From Psychrobacter glacincola (GTDB taxonomy: Bacteria > Pseudomonadota > Gammaproteobacteria > Pseudomonadales > Moraxellaceae): a stretch of 64,000 nt of DNA. Both the position numbers and the translations under genes were made by a program. Numbering within the stretch: the stretch's first letter is position 1; each line of letters opens with the position of its first letter. Positions 37,950-45,603 of the stretch are shown piece after piece. The notes under the pieces are model-generated. The model ran no database searches. It was not told the origin of the DNA and worked only from the letters and a program-made list of their open reading frames with translations. The stretch is taken from contig LIQB01000004.1 in NCBI GenBank assembly GCA_001411745.2, positions 1 through 64,000 on the forward strand, given 5' to 3'.

Positions 37950-38567
37950 ATGTCTGATTTAGACCTTATCAAAGAAAATGAGATGGAAGCGCGCCGAGTA
38001 TTTCGTTTATATTCGCGTAAAGTATTTTTGGCACCCAATAACCGTCATTTTCATGAACAACGTATCAATGCCGCATTACTTTTAACCGAAAAAGAGCCGC
38101 TGCAAGGTGCCGTCGCAGACTTTTTTTATGGCTGTTGGTATGACATTCCTTACGATGTAAATAACCTGTTTACGCGTATTAAAGATCGCTTGTACCCTCA
38201 TGTCCAGCAAGGGTTTCGCGATTGTATTAATAAGAAGCGATATATTCAACGCAATAGTATGCTGGCGACTCGCTGGAGTGTCCTGATATCGCCGTCTCTC
38301 AATGAGCAAAAACAGCGATTGCTTATCAGTAGCGATGACGCCAAAGAAATATCCAAAGACATCACCGCTGAGCTCATGCAAGCGCGTGAAGATAAAGATT
38401 GGGGCACGATTGAGCAGATCGAAAACGAATTCTTTGCTCACTGTATCGCTCGCAATGATCGACTTGCCTTCTCGTTAGTATGGTTTCGCTTGGGTAAAAG
38501 CGACTGGCAGTTCGATGAGCGCTGGAACAACTGTCAACAGCATCTTGATCAGACCATCAAGACCTAA
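37950..38567 (+). CDS. Conserved-looking protein of unknown function
   Basis: 205-aa soluble protein that I do not recognise. It has no signal peptide or membrane segment. It is rich in charged and aromatic residues, with helical stretches such as EMEARRVFRLYSRKVFL and DITAELMQAREDKDW. KAAF-type repeats are absent. Two Cys (GCWYD, HCIARND) are not in a metal pattern. It has a ribosome-binding site (AAAGGAC) and lies 150 bases after the PhnD-like gene on the same strand, so it is likely part of the same cassette. Confidence 0.72.
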   Translation: MSDLDLIKENEMEARRVFRLYSRKVFLAPNNRHFHEQRINAALLLTEKEPLQGAVADFFYGCWYDIPYDVNNLFTRIKDRLYPHVQQGFRDCINKKRYIQRNSMLATRWSVLISPSLNEQKQRLLISSDDAKEISKDITAELMQAREDKDWGTIEQIENEFFAHCIARNDRLAFSLVWFRLGKSDWQFDERWNNCQQHLDQTIKT

Positions 38568-38596
38568 TTTATCGCCGATTTAACCCTTTCATCACA

Positions 38597-39223
38597 ATGG
38601 TAGCCGCTATGTCCTCTTACTTAAATGCTGATAAAACGTATCTAACCCTCACTCCAGCCGGTATTTTTGAGGCATTTTCACAAAGTGAGCCCACTGATGA
38701 ACAGCTGTCATTACAAGACTTAATGTCCTATGGGCAGACATTGCTCGCTGCTGATTGGCTTGAACGTTATTCTGACGAATGGCTACAGAGCTTTATAGAA
38801 CATGGCTGGATTGAAAAGCTATCTTTGTTGTTACCCGCACCCAATCTGCCGTTGGATCAGTTTTTACCGTATGTGGTTGCCAGCTTATCTGGTAAACGCC
38901 GTGCCGCTATTGGCTCTGATGAAGGGTTTTGCCTAGCACGAATCGGTTACAGCCAAGAAGAAGCGGACATGCTAAGTGTTGCAGCTGCTGACTTTTCAGG
39001 TTTCATGATTCGCCAAAAACAACGCGGCTGGGCGGTCGAAAGCCAAGCCATCTCATTTTTTCAACAAGTTGACTTACTGATTCCTGAGACCAGCTTTGTG
39101 TTTTTATGGATTGATGGGTCAGGTTACGCCCTCATCATCGATGGCGAGCCTTTGACTAATAGCCGCGCCTTTGTTGAGATGGTATGGGCATTGAAAACAT
39201 CTGGATTAAGATTTCTTAGCTAA
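38597..39223 (+). CDS. Protein of unknown function with possible roadblock-like C-terminal domain
   Basis: 208-aa soluble protein. The N-terminal half (residues 1-95) is unrecognised. Residues about 100-205 (IGSDEGFCLARIGYSQEEADMLSVAAADFSGFM, then VFLWIDGSGYALIIDGEPLTNSRAFVEMVWAL) follow the strand-helix-strand order of a roadblock/LC7 domain, with the DEG turn in the place of the usual D-G-L turn. This is a pattern-based guess. A second ATG at 38609 is an alternative start; neither has a clear ribosome-binding site. It is the last gene of the cassette, 29 bases after the previous one, and is followed by a terminator at 39461. Confidence 0.65.
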   Translation: MVAAMSSYLNADKTYLTLTPAGIFEAFSQSEPTDEQLSLQDLMSYGQTLLAADWLERYSDEWLQSFIEHGWIEKLSLLLPAPNLPLDQFLPYVVASLSGKRRAAIGSDEGFCLARIGYSQEEADMLSVAAADFSGFMIRQKQRGWAVESQAISFFQQVDLLIPETSFVFLWIDGSGYALIIDGEPLTNSRAFVEMVWALKTSGLRFLS

Positions 39224-39460
39224 ATCAACCAAACCGCTTGATATACCATCAAATATCAGTATGACACGCTGCCATACTGACCAGTGCGCTTATATCAAAC
39301 TAAGCGCACTTCTTTCAATCTCTCACATCTGCTTTACTTTCAATATATTTTTTTCTTTCATCTTCTGCTATAGCCGATTTACACACAAGGACAAGTACTA
39401 CAAATTGCACTTAGGCTTTACGCATTATTAATATGTGATATTCAAATAAATTATGAAATA

Positions 39461-39490
39461 AAAAAAGACGCTTTAAATAGCGTCTTTTTT
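39461..39490 (+). terminator. Terminator of the roadblock cassette
   Basis: AAAAAAGACGCT and AGCGTCTTTTTT form a perfect 12-bp stem with a six-base loop and T run. It can serve both strands. Confidence 0.88.
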
Positions 39491-39494
39491 GTTT

Positions 39495-39612
39495 GTTGCT
39501 ATAGTCAAGGAATTTTAGAATCGCTACAAGGCGACCGACCGCAGATAGTACACTGAGTACATCTAGAGCGGGTAACACCGTAGCGGTTTAAAAATGCTCT
39601 GACTATATAGCT
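39495..39612. repeat. Putative intergenic repeat with inverted ends
   Basis: Near-inverted ends TGCTATAGTCA (39496 region) and TGACTATATAGC (39600 region) enclose about 90 bases. The core, including GTACATCTAGAGCGGG and ending TTTAAAAATG, resembles in layout the reverse complement of 52965-53060. Probably a member of a dispersed repeat family; this needs a genome search. Confidence 0.4.
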
Positions 39613-39616
39613 AAAC

Positions 39617-40138
39617 TTATATATTGCGCACCACAATTGATTGTATACGTGAATACATAATTAATGATATGCCGTTAGATATCAACTCGACGGCTAACAG
39701 TATGCCAAGAATATACGTCGCTGACTGCGGATAACTGGTAAATATCATGATAGCCAATATAATCGAGAGCAGACCTGAGAGTAATATTGGGACAAAAGCC
39801 ACTGTCCGACGGAGACCGAAAGCAACAACAACTCTGACTATACCTGTTGCCATAAATAAAATAGCAATTACCATGGTCAAGGTCAATATGCCTTGCAACG
39901 GATCTTGTAATAATTCAATACCAATCAATACACCAAGTACCCCGCCGATGGCCGCCAGCACTTTTCCAGTGGTACTATGTGCTCGAAACAAGGCGATAAA
40001 CTGTAAGATACCCACTAAAAGGAAGATAAAACCTGCTAACTGCTCAGCGGCCAAAGTGGCGCTAAGAGGATTAAAAAATGCAAAGATACCGCCAAGAATA
40101 CTAATGATGCCAATGACTAACCACAGTGTACGATTCAT
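39617..40138 (-). CDS. HdeD-like membrane protein (DUF308)
   Basis: 173-aa inner-membrane protein with six hydrophobic segments in three pairs, the HdeD/DUF308 pattern: LWLVIGIISILGGIFAFFNPLSATLAAEQLAGFIFLLVGILQF, repeated as LAAIGGVLGVLIGIELLQDPLQGILTLTMVIAILFMATGIVRV and VPILLSGLLSIILAIMIFTSYPQSATYILGILLAVELISNGISLI. HdeD is linked to acid resistance in E. coli, but most members are uncharacterised. It is monocistronic in appearance. Confidence 0.85.
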   Translation of the reverse strand: MNRTLWLVIGIISILGGIFAFFNPLSATLAAEQLAGFIFLLVGILQFIALFRAHSTTGKVLAAIGGVLGVLIGIELLQDPLQGILTLTMVIAILFMATGIVRVVVAFGLRRTVAFVPILLSGLLSIILAIMIFTSYPQSATYILGILLAVELISNGISLIMYSRIQSIVVRNI

Positions 40139-40263
40139 AAGACGACCTTATTTTACATTTAATAGAAAATAAATTATATCGCAAACCTTACCTTGTGTTG
40201 TATAACGGTAGTAATATCTTCGAGTAGTCCTGTTAATATCAGAGTGTGGGCATTGATTTGTGG

Positions 40264-40839
40264 TCATAAGCCTGCTAACTGATTGTTCCACTGTTGCCGC
40301 GTCATGTTATACAGTACATGCTCAGCCAGCCGATGGTTAGGGTCAAGGGATGGATGGTAGAAGTTGGCTCGGGTATTCATCATGCCAAGGCGCTCCATAA
40401 CCAATTGCGAGCGTTTATTAATAACCGCTGTGAATGACACAACCTCATCGAGCGACAGCTCAGTAAAAGCAAAATTCAGCGCCGCACGCGCCGCCTCGGT
40501 AGCATAGCCCTGTCCCCAATAATCTTTATGTAGTCGCCATGCAATCTCGACAGCCGGGGCAAAAGACATATCTGCGTGGGTATCATTCAAGCCAACAAAA
40601 CCGATAAAAGCCCCATTCTCTTTTGATCTATCTTTTAAACTGACGGCCCAAAGTCCCCAGCCTTGATTAGCAATAAGCTGCTGGCATTTACTAGCGATGA
40701 TGTCACTTACTTTAGGGCTTAATAACTTGGGAAAATACTTCATTACCTCAGGATCAGCATTTATTTCAGCAAAAACAGCAAAGTCACTTGCTTGCCACTG
40801 CCTGAGGTAAAGGCGTTCTGTTTCTATCACATTTATCAT
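40264..40839 (-). CDS. GNAT family N-acetyltransferase, RimJ/RimL type
   Basis: 191-aa acetyltransferase. It starts ETERLYLRQWQASDFAVFAEINADPEVMKYFPKLLS, the usual beginning of this group. The acetyl-CoA loop is AWRLHKDYWGQGYATEAARAALNFAF, and SFTAVINKRSQLVMERLGM closes the domain. Frame opening is a GTG at 40848; the ATG at 40839 gives the usual N-terminal length, although neither start has a strong ribosome-binding site. The substrate is unknown. It lies 31 bases after the mocA-like gene. Confidence 0.85.
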   Translation of the reverse strand: MINVIETERLYLRQWQASDFAVFAEINADPEVMKYFPKLLSPKVSDIIASKCQQLIANQGWGLWAVSLKDRSKENGAFIGFVGLNDTHADMSFAPAVEIAWRLHKDYWGQGYATEAARAALNFAFTELSLDEVVSFTAVINKRSQLVMERLGMMNTRANFYHPSLDPNHRLAEHVLYNMTRQQWNNQLAGL

Positions 40840-40870
40840 TTTTATCACTTATGGATTGACACTATTAATA

Positions 40871-41620
40871 CTATTTATCCAGCCAGCCTTTTTGCTTAGC
40901 ATGAGCAAGTTGCTCAGGAGTATCAATATCATAGCTCAGTTGATGATTAACAACGGTACTTATCTGACTGGGCGGCAAACCTCTAATTAAATAACGCAAC
41001 CCCTTATCGCCTACCAGCAATGCTTGCCACTCTCTGAGTAAATCACAATCAATCGTTAAAGGTAAACCGATAATATTTTGCTTCAATACAGTGGCAGCAG
41101 ACGTTTCATTTAAATTCATATTATTTAAATGAAACGTCTGCTGCCAGCTACCATAAGCACTTGCCACTACAGACCGCTTATCTGCTAGCAGTTTTACTAA
41201 GTGCTGCTCATCGAGTAAAACTTGATCAACACCCATAATGACGACGCGCTCGATTAATGAGCCTGTCAACTGCGTGACTGCCTCAATAGCCAAATTCAAA
41301 CTATACGCCATACCTATTTCAGGCGTAGGATTTACGACCATTTGAATCATAGAGTACTGAAAAGCCAATTCATTCATCGCACTGGCTATTGATGGTTGAT
41401 TATCAGGAATGACTATAATAATTGCTTGCGGTTTTGTAGAAAGTGCAAGTTTAGTCATGAAGCAAATTAAGGGTTCGCCATCTTTACATAGTAACTGTTT
41501 TGCTTGACCTAAACGCAGGCTCAGTCCACTGGCCAAAATAATGACCGCATGGTTTGGTGGCTTTGATAGATTTATTGGCTTTAGTTGCGTAGATGCTAAA
41601 ATAGATGCGTCGCGGCTCAT
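40871..41620 (-). CDS. MocA-like molybdenum cofactor nucleotidyltransferase with palindrome insertion
   Basis: 249-aa NTP-transferase. LASGLSLRLGQAKQLLCKDGEPL is the family's nucleotide site (LAAGxSxRxGxxKQLL in MocA/MobA), and VIMGVDQVLL matches the metal Asp motif. MocA makes the CMP-linked pterin cofactor for xanthine-oxidase-family enzymes. The usual SxYxxxxGxP stretch is interrupted: between VASAYGSW and NIIGLPL lie about 22 extra residues, encoded by and around a perfect 24-bp inverted repeat (41092-41146). Downstream family motif LLVGDKGLR is intact, so the frame is open and the protein may be functional. It overlaps the XdhC gene by four bases. Residues QTFHLNNMNLNET fall inside the repeat. 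Confidence 0.82.
   Translation of the reverse strand: MSRDASILASTQLKPINLSKPPNHAVIILASGLSLRLGQAKQLLCKDGEPLICFMTKLALSTKPQAIIIVIPDNQPSIASAMNELAFQYSMIQMVVNPTPEIGMAYSLNLAIEAVTQLTGSLIERVVIMGVDQVLLDEQHLVKLLADKRSVVASAYGSWQQTFHLNNMNLNETSAATVLKQNIIGLPLTIDCDLLREWQALLVGDKGLRYLIRGLPPSQISTVVNHQLSYDIDTPEQLAHAKQKGWLDK
41092..41146. repeat. Perfect 24-bp inverted repeat inside the mocA-like gene
   Basis: 41092-41115 is the exact reverse complement of 41123-41146, with a seven-base loop TCATATT at 41116-41122. The stem reads from TGGCAGCAGACG inward to TTTAAAT. Such a long perfect palindrome within coding sequence is unusual and coincides with extra residues in the protein. Confidence 0.95.
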
Positions 41621-43011
41621 GATAAACTTGTCGATGCACGAGCACTTATAGCAGTCGTCTCTATAGAATCAATATGCGTAGAAAATAGCGTTGTAAAGTT
41701 AGTGTTTGACAGATGAGTGTCTGAGTTTTCTGCTGATAGGTTTTGATTGTGCACGACCGCATTGACTTGTGCCATGATACCCAGTGCTAATGCTTCAGGT
41801 CCATCTCCGCCCAGCTTATAGCCAATCGGATAATGCAGCTTATTGATACCTAGGTTTAAACTGGCAGGATTTGTAAGCCTTGTACTAATTTCTTCGATTA
41901 AGCGCTCGGTACGGTAGCGCGGTCCTAGTTGTCCAAGATATTTATAGTGATTAGCATGCTCTAATAATATGCCAAGGCGAGCACGGTCTTGGCTGAGACT
42001 ATGCGACATCAAAGCAACGGCAGCATTTTTACTTAGTTCTAGTAAAGTATCACTATCATTTAACGCCAGTACCATCACTCTATCTGCCTGAGGAAAACGC
42101 CGCTGCGTGGCATATTGCGCTCGACTGTCTACCACTGTCACATGCCAATCTTGCAGCTTTGCCATCGTAACTAGTGGCATCACATCATTGCCAGCACCAC
42201 AAATCAGTAAGCGAATTTGTGGTTGTAGGCGCTGAATCAGCCATTCTGTGACTAAATTGTCATTGTCATTGTCATCTTTTACGATAACGTACTCAGCATT
42301 TTTATGGAAAAGTTTATATTCGGATAAACTTTCAACTGCATTGATAAGTGTGCTTGAAGCATTAGATACCACTTTATCTGAATTATTAGCGTCGATAGCG
42401 GTAAGTTTTCCTGACTTGATATAATTATCTAGGTTAAGACGCAAACCAATTTGAAGTTGAGAGTTTGGATTATTTTGGTTATTAAAATTGATTGTAGAGC
42501 GAATTAAAGTTGCTACCGTTACCGGCTGCTGAGACTGACGAACCTGACTGATGACATTTAACAAAGACATTGCCGTTGCCAGCCTTTCAAACAACACGTG
42601 TACGCGCCCATTACAGCCTAATCCAAAATTTAACTCGTCCAAATCAATATCTTGTTCATCGTATTTATTATCTATGCCTTTAATATCACTGCCTCTATTA
42701 AAGTCAAAACCCTCTTCTGATACGCTCGCTCGCACATTACCATTTTCAGCATATTCGATATCATCACCCGTTTGGTAGACTTGCACGTTTGCACCTTGGC
42801 GAGTGAGCCAAAAAGCACGTTTGATAATATGTGGCTCCAAACAGCCGCCGCTAATCATCCCGACCGAACGACCATCTTCACAGATGAGCATCATCGCGCC
42901 TGCGCGGCGATAGGCTGACCCTTCGGTACGCACGACAGTTGCTAATACCGCGTCAACATTTTGTTGCTGAGCCTCGCGTGCCAGCTTAAGAATATCAGCG
43001 ATTTGATTCAT
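41617..43011 (-). CDS. XdhC/CoxI family protein (PaoD-like cofactor chaperone)
   Basis: 464-aa protein. The N-terminal XdhC_CoxI domain is VDAVLATVVRTEGSAYRRAGAMMLICEDGRSVGMISGGCLEPHI with the conserved S-G-G-C. The C-terminal Rossmann domain is RLLICGAGNDVMPLVTMAKLQDWHVTVVDSR with MSHSLSQDR and YLGQLGPRYRTERL. Family members such as XdhC and PaoD hand sulfurated molybdenum cofactor to the enzyme. It is far longer than the usual 250-350 aa. Two Asn/Asp/Ser-rich insertions (about residues 98-120 and 175-255) account for this, the latter with DNDNDN from a TGTCAT hexanucleotide repeat. The start of mocA overlaps its end by four bases (ATGA), which suggests coupled translation. Confidence 0.87.
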   Translation of the reverse strand: MNQIADILKLAREAQQQNVDAVLATVVRTEGSAYRRAGAMMLICEDGRSVGMISGGCLEPHIIKRAFWLTRQGANVQVYQTGDDIEYAENGNVRASVSEEGFDFNRGSDIKGIDNKYDEQDIDLDELNFGLGCNGRVHVLFERLATAMSLLNVISQVRQSQQPVTVATLIRSTINFNNQNNPNSQLQIGLRLNLDNYIKSGKLTAIDANNSDKVVSNASSTLINAVESLSEYKLFHKNAEYVIVKDDNDNDNLVTEWLIQRLQPQIRLLICGAGNDVMPLVTMAKLQDWHVTVVDSRAQYATQRRFPQADRVMVLALNDSDTLLELSKNAAVALMSHSLSQDRARLGILLEHANHYKYLGQLGPRYRTERLIEEISTRLTNPASLNLGINKLHYPIGYKLGGDGPEALALGIMAQVNAVVHNQNLSAENSDTHLSNTNFTTLFSTHIDSIETTAISARASTSLS

Positions 43012-43088
43012 AATGTCTCTTATATACTAGCTATTATTGATGTCTATATACAGTCTATATCCATCATGACCAACTTATAAAACCAGTT

Positions 43089-43126
43089 TATAAAACCCGC
43101 TAACGACTACAATTAGCGGGTTTATA
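43089..43126 (-). terminator. Terminator after the molybdenum subunit gene
   Basis: AAACCCGCTAA (43092-43102) and TTAGCGGGTTT (43112-43122) form an 11-bp stem. It separates the molybdenum-subunit gene from xdhC, so the latter may need its own promoter or read-through. Confidence 0.75.
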
Positions 43127-43150
43127 TCGTCCATCTGTTTGACTAAAAAC

Positions 43151-45601
43151 CTACTCTGGTAGCTCATAAAGTAATTTGTCGAGGGTAATAGGAAAGTCAT
43201 AAACTCGTACACCCACGGCGTTGTAAACGGCATTAGCAATAGCAGCGGCAGCACCTGCAATCGCCGTTTCACCTATACCTTTTATATGCATTGGATTGGT
43301 GTAAGGATCGTCCTCTTCTACCAAGATAACATCAAGCTGAGGAACATCCGCATTGACTGGGACATGGTATTCTGCAAGATTATGATTACATAGCCGACCG
43401 TCACGCTTATCGTGAATCACCTGCTCCATCAACGCAGAACCAATGCCAAATACCATGCCGCCATAGCACTGTGAGGTCGCGGTTTTGTGATTGAGGATAC
43501 GCCCTGCTGCAAAGGCGCCTGTCATACGTTTAACGCGTATTTCACCAGTCACTCGGTGTACAGCGACCTCGGCAAAATTAGCACCAAATGACGCTTGGCG
43601 ATGACTTTTTGCATTTTTACCCGGTGCAATTTGACCTTTGGCACTGAGTTTTTGGTCATCATATTGAGCGACGATATCGGCTAATGAATGAGTCTGGAAA
43701 CTACTAAAGTCATATTCTTTCGATTCAGTTAGTGAGATTTCAGCTAACTTATCTTTTAAATCAGCCACTTTATCTACGATGTTATCGCTCAAACCTGCTA
43801 CTTTTTCTTTTCCTGCTTCTATAACGGTTTCTACCACTGTTTCTACAAAATTAGCATCATGCTCACCTACCTGCTTAATTTGACCGTTATCCAGCTGAAT
43901 GGTGTCAGGGTATAGACCGACTTTTTCTGCGATCATCTCACGTAACTGCTGACAAGCAAGATAAATACTACTGCCTGAACTGGCAGCGCCCATACTCCCC
44001 CCTGAACCAACCGCAGGTGGCAAGCTGGTATCGCCAAGTTTCATTTCAATATGATCAATTGGTAGCCCTAATAAATCTGCAGCAACCTGAGTAAATACGG
44101 TATAAGAACCTGTACCGATATCGGTCATGTCTGTCTCAATCACGGCTTTGACGCCTAGCGCTTTTGAGTTATCTACTTGCAGGGTCGCCCGTGCTTCTGA
44201 TGGCGCTAGGCTGTTGCCGCGAGCTGCCGCTGCCATACCCATACCCACCCACCAATCACCTTCTAAGCGACTGGCAGGCTTAGCATTGCGTTGATTCCAG
44301 CCAAACTGTTCAGCCGCTTGATCGATACAAGCGATAAGCTTACGCGTGGAAAACGGGATGCCTTTACTAGGATCTTGCTCAGGCTCATTGCGACGGCGCA
44401 GCTCGACAGGGTCTAGGTTGAGTTGCTCTGCCAATTCATCCATCGCACACTCAAGGGCAATCTGTCCGACTGCTTCGCCAGGGGCACGCATTGAGCCTGA
44501 CAATACTTGGTTCATGTCTACTTGTTGGTAATTGACTCGGCGATTGTCACCGCGATACAGATAATGCGTAGAGAGCGCTGCTGGCTCAAAAAAGGTCTCT
44601 TCTGGCAAATTACTAGAAACCGTCTCATGAATCATGGTGTCGATAATACCATCTTCACTACAGCCAATTGCGATGCGTTGACGCGTGTTTGAGCGTCTAA
44701 TCGTTGCCTCCATTACTTGCGGACGTGTCATAGTGATTAACACGGGACGACCCAAGTCCTTTGCAGCTAGTGCGGCGGCTATCGATTCTGGAGAAATCCC
44801 AAGCTTGCTACCAAAACCCCCACCGACATAACGAGCGATTAATTGCACATTATCTGCATCCAAATCCAATGCATCAACGATTTGCTTTTTGCATGAAGCA
44901 AGCATCTGATTAGAGGAGTACATGATCAGCTTCTCACCTTCCCAGTGAGCAAGCGTTGCATGAGGCTCCATCGCTGCGCTGTTTTGACTTGGCGTATGAT
45001 AAAAGCGGTCAAGGGTTACTGCAGCATTTGCGAGGCTTTGTTCTGGATTACCCTTTTCTGAATTTTTATCCGAACCTTTTTTTTCATTAACGTTATGAGC
45101 ATTTGGCAGCTCTGTCGTAAAGTTCAATGCCGCCTGCTCAGTCTCATCCTCATAAGTCACTTTGAGCGCTTTTGCACCTTCGGTCGCCGCCTCAAACGTC
45201 TCGGCAATGACAACCGCGATCGGCTGACCATGATAAAAAATTTCACTAACGCCTTGCTTAGGTGATTTGGTTGCACCGCCCTGTTGGGCATTGCGTAAAA
45301 AGTGCTCAGGATCGGTCACCACTTTAATAATGTCAGGCATACCCTCTAAAGAGCTGCTATCAATTTTCTTAACGCGCCCTTTGGCAATCGTTGCGCTCAC
45401 CAAAACACCATAGGCTTGATTGTCTAAATGAATCTCTGCCGTATAATGTGCTTGACCACTGACCTTGAGTGATCCCTCAACTCGGTTGATGGGTTTGCCC
45501 ACCAATTTGCTCGCTGTTTTGTCAAAAAGTGATTCGACAGGCGCATTCATCATCATCTTTTTGGTCGGTTCTGACGGAAATACTGAATCCAATAATGACA
45601 T
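43151..45601 (-). CDS. Molybdenum-binding subunit of an aldehyde oxidoreductase (PaoC-like)
   Basis: 816-aa large subunit of the xanthine-oxidase family. Landmarks: KPINRVEGSLKVSGQAHYTAEI near residue 38, GGGFGSKLGISPESIAAALAAKDLGRPV, SMRAPGEAVGQIALECAMDELAEQLNLDP, GSGGSMGAASSGSSIYLACQQLREM, and catalytic GIGETAIAGAAAAIANAV (Glu). It pairs with a [4Fe-4S]-containing FAD subunit, as in E. coli PaoABC, so it more likely oxidises aldehydes than xanthine. Residues about 578-628 form a Val/Glu/Lys/Asp-rich helix-like insertion, which makes it about 80 residues longer than PaoC. Cytoplasmic here, since no signal is seen. Confidence 0.85.
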   Translation of the reverse strand: MSLLDSVFPSEPTKKMMMNAPVESLFDKTASKLVGKPINRVEGSLKVSGQAHYTAEIHLDNQAYGVLVSATIAKGRVKKIDSSSLEGMPDIIKVVTDPEHFLRNAQQGGATKSPKQGVSEIFYHGQPIAVVIAETFEAATEGAKALKVTYEDETEQAALNFTTELPNAHNVNEKKGSDKNSEKGNPEQSLANAAVTLDRFYHTPSQNSAAMEPHATLAHWEGEKLIMYSSNQMLASCKKQIVDALDLDADNVQLIARYVGGGFGSKLGISPESIAAALAAKDLGRPVLITMTRPQVMEATIRRSNTRQRIAIGCSEDGIIDTMIHETVSSNLPEETFFEPAALSTHYLYRGDNRRVNYQQVDMNQVLSGSMRAPGEAVGQIALECAMDELAEQLNLDPVELRRRNEPEQDPSKGIPFSTRKLIACIDQAAEQFGWNQRNAKPASRLEGDWWVGMGMAAAARGNSLAPSEARATLQVDNSKALGVKAVIETDMTDIGTGSYTVFTQVAADLLGLPIDHIEMKLGDTSLPPAVGSGGSMGAASSGSSIYLACQQLREMIAEKVGLYPDTIQLDNGQIKQVGEHDANFVETVVETVIEAGKEKVAGLSDNIVDKVADLKDKLAEISLTESKEYDFSSFQTHSLADIVAQYDDQKLSAKGQIAPGKNAKSHRQASFGANFAEVAVHRVTGEIRVKRMTGAFAAGRILNHKTATSQCYGGMVFGIGSALMEQVIHDKRDGRLCNHNLAEYHVPVNADVPQLDVILVEEDDPYTNPMHIKGIGETAIAGAAAAIANAVYNAVGVRVYDFPITLDKLLYELPE

Positions 45602-45603
45602 GA

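Larger units (their letters stand above)
39224..39616. other. Intergenic region after the roadblock cassette
   Basis: Contains a perfect terminator at 39461-39490 and a repeat-like block at 39495-39612. Otherwise I see no gene in it. Confidence 0.5.

Noticed and set aside
40871..41620. mocA-like gene as a pseudogene because of the palindrome
   Set aside because: The frame stays open through the insertion and downstream motifs (GLP, GDKGLR) are intact, so I keep it as a coding gene.
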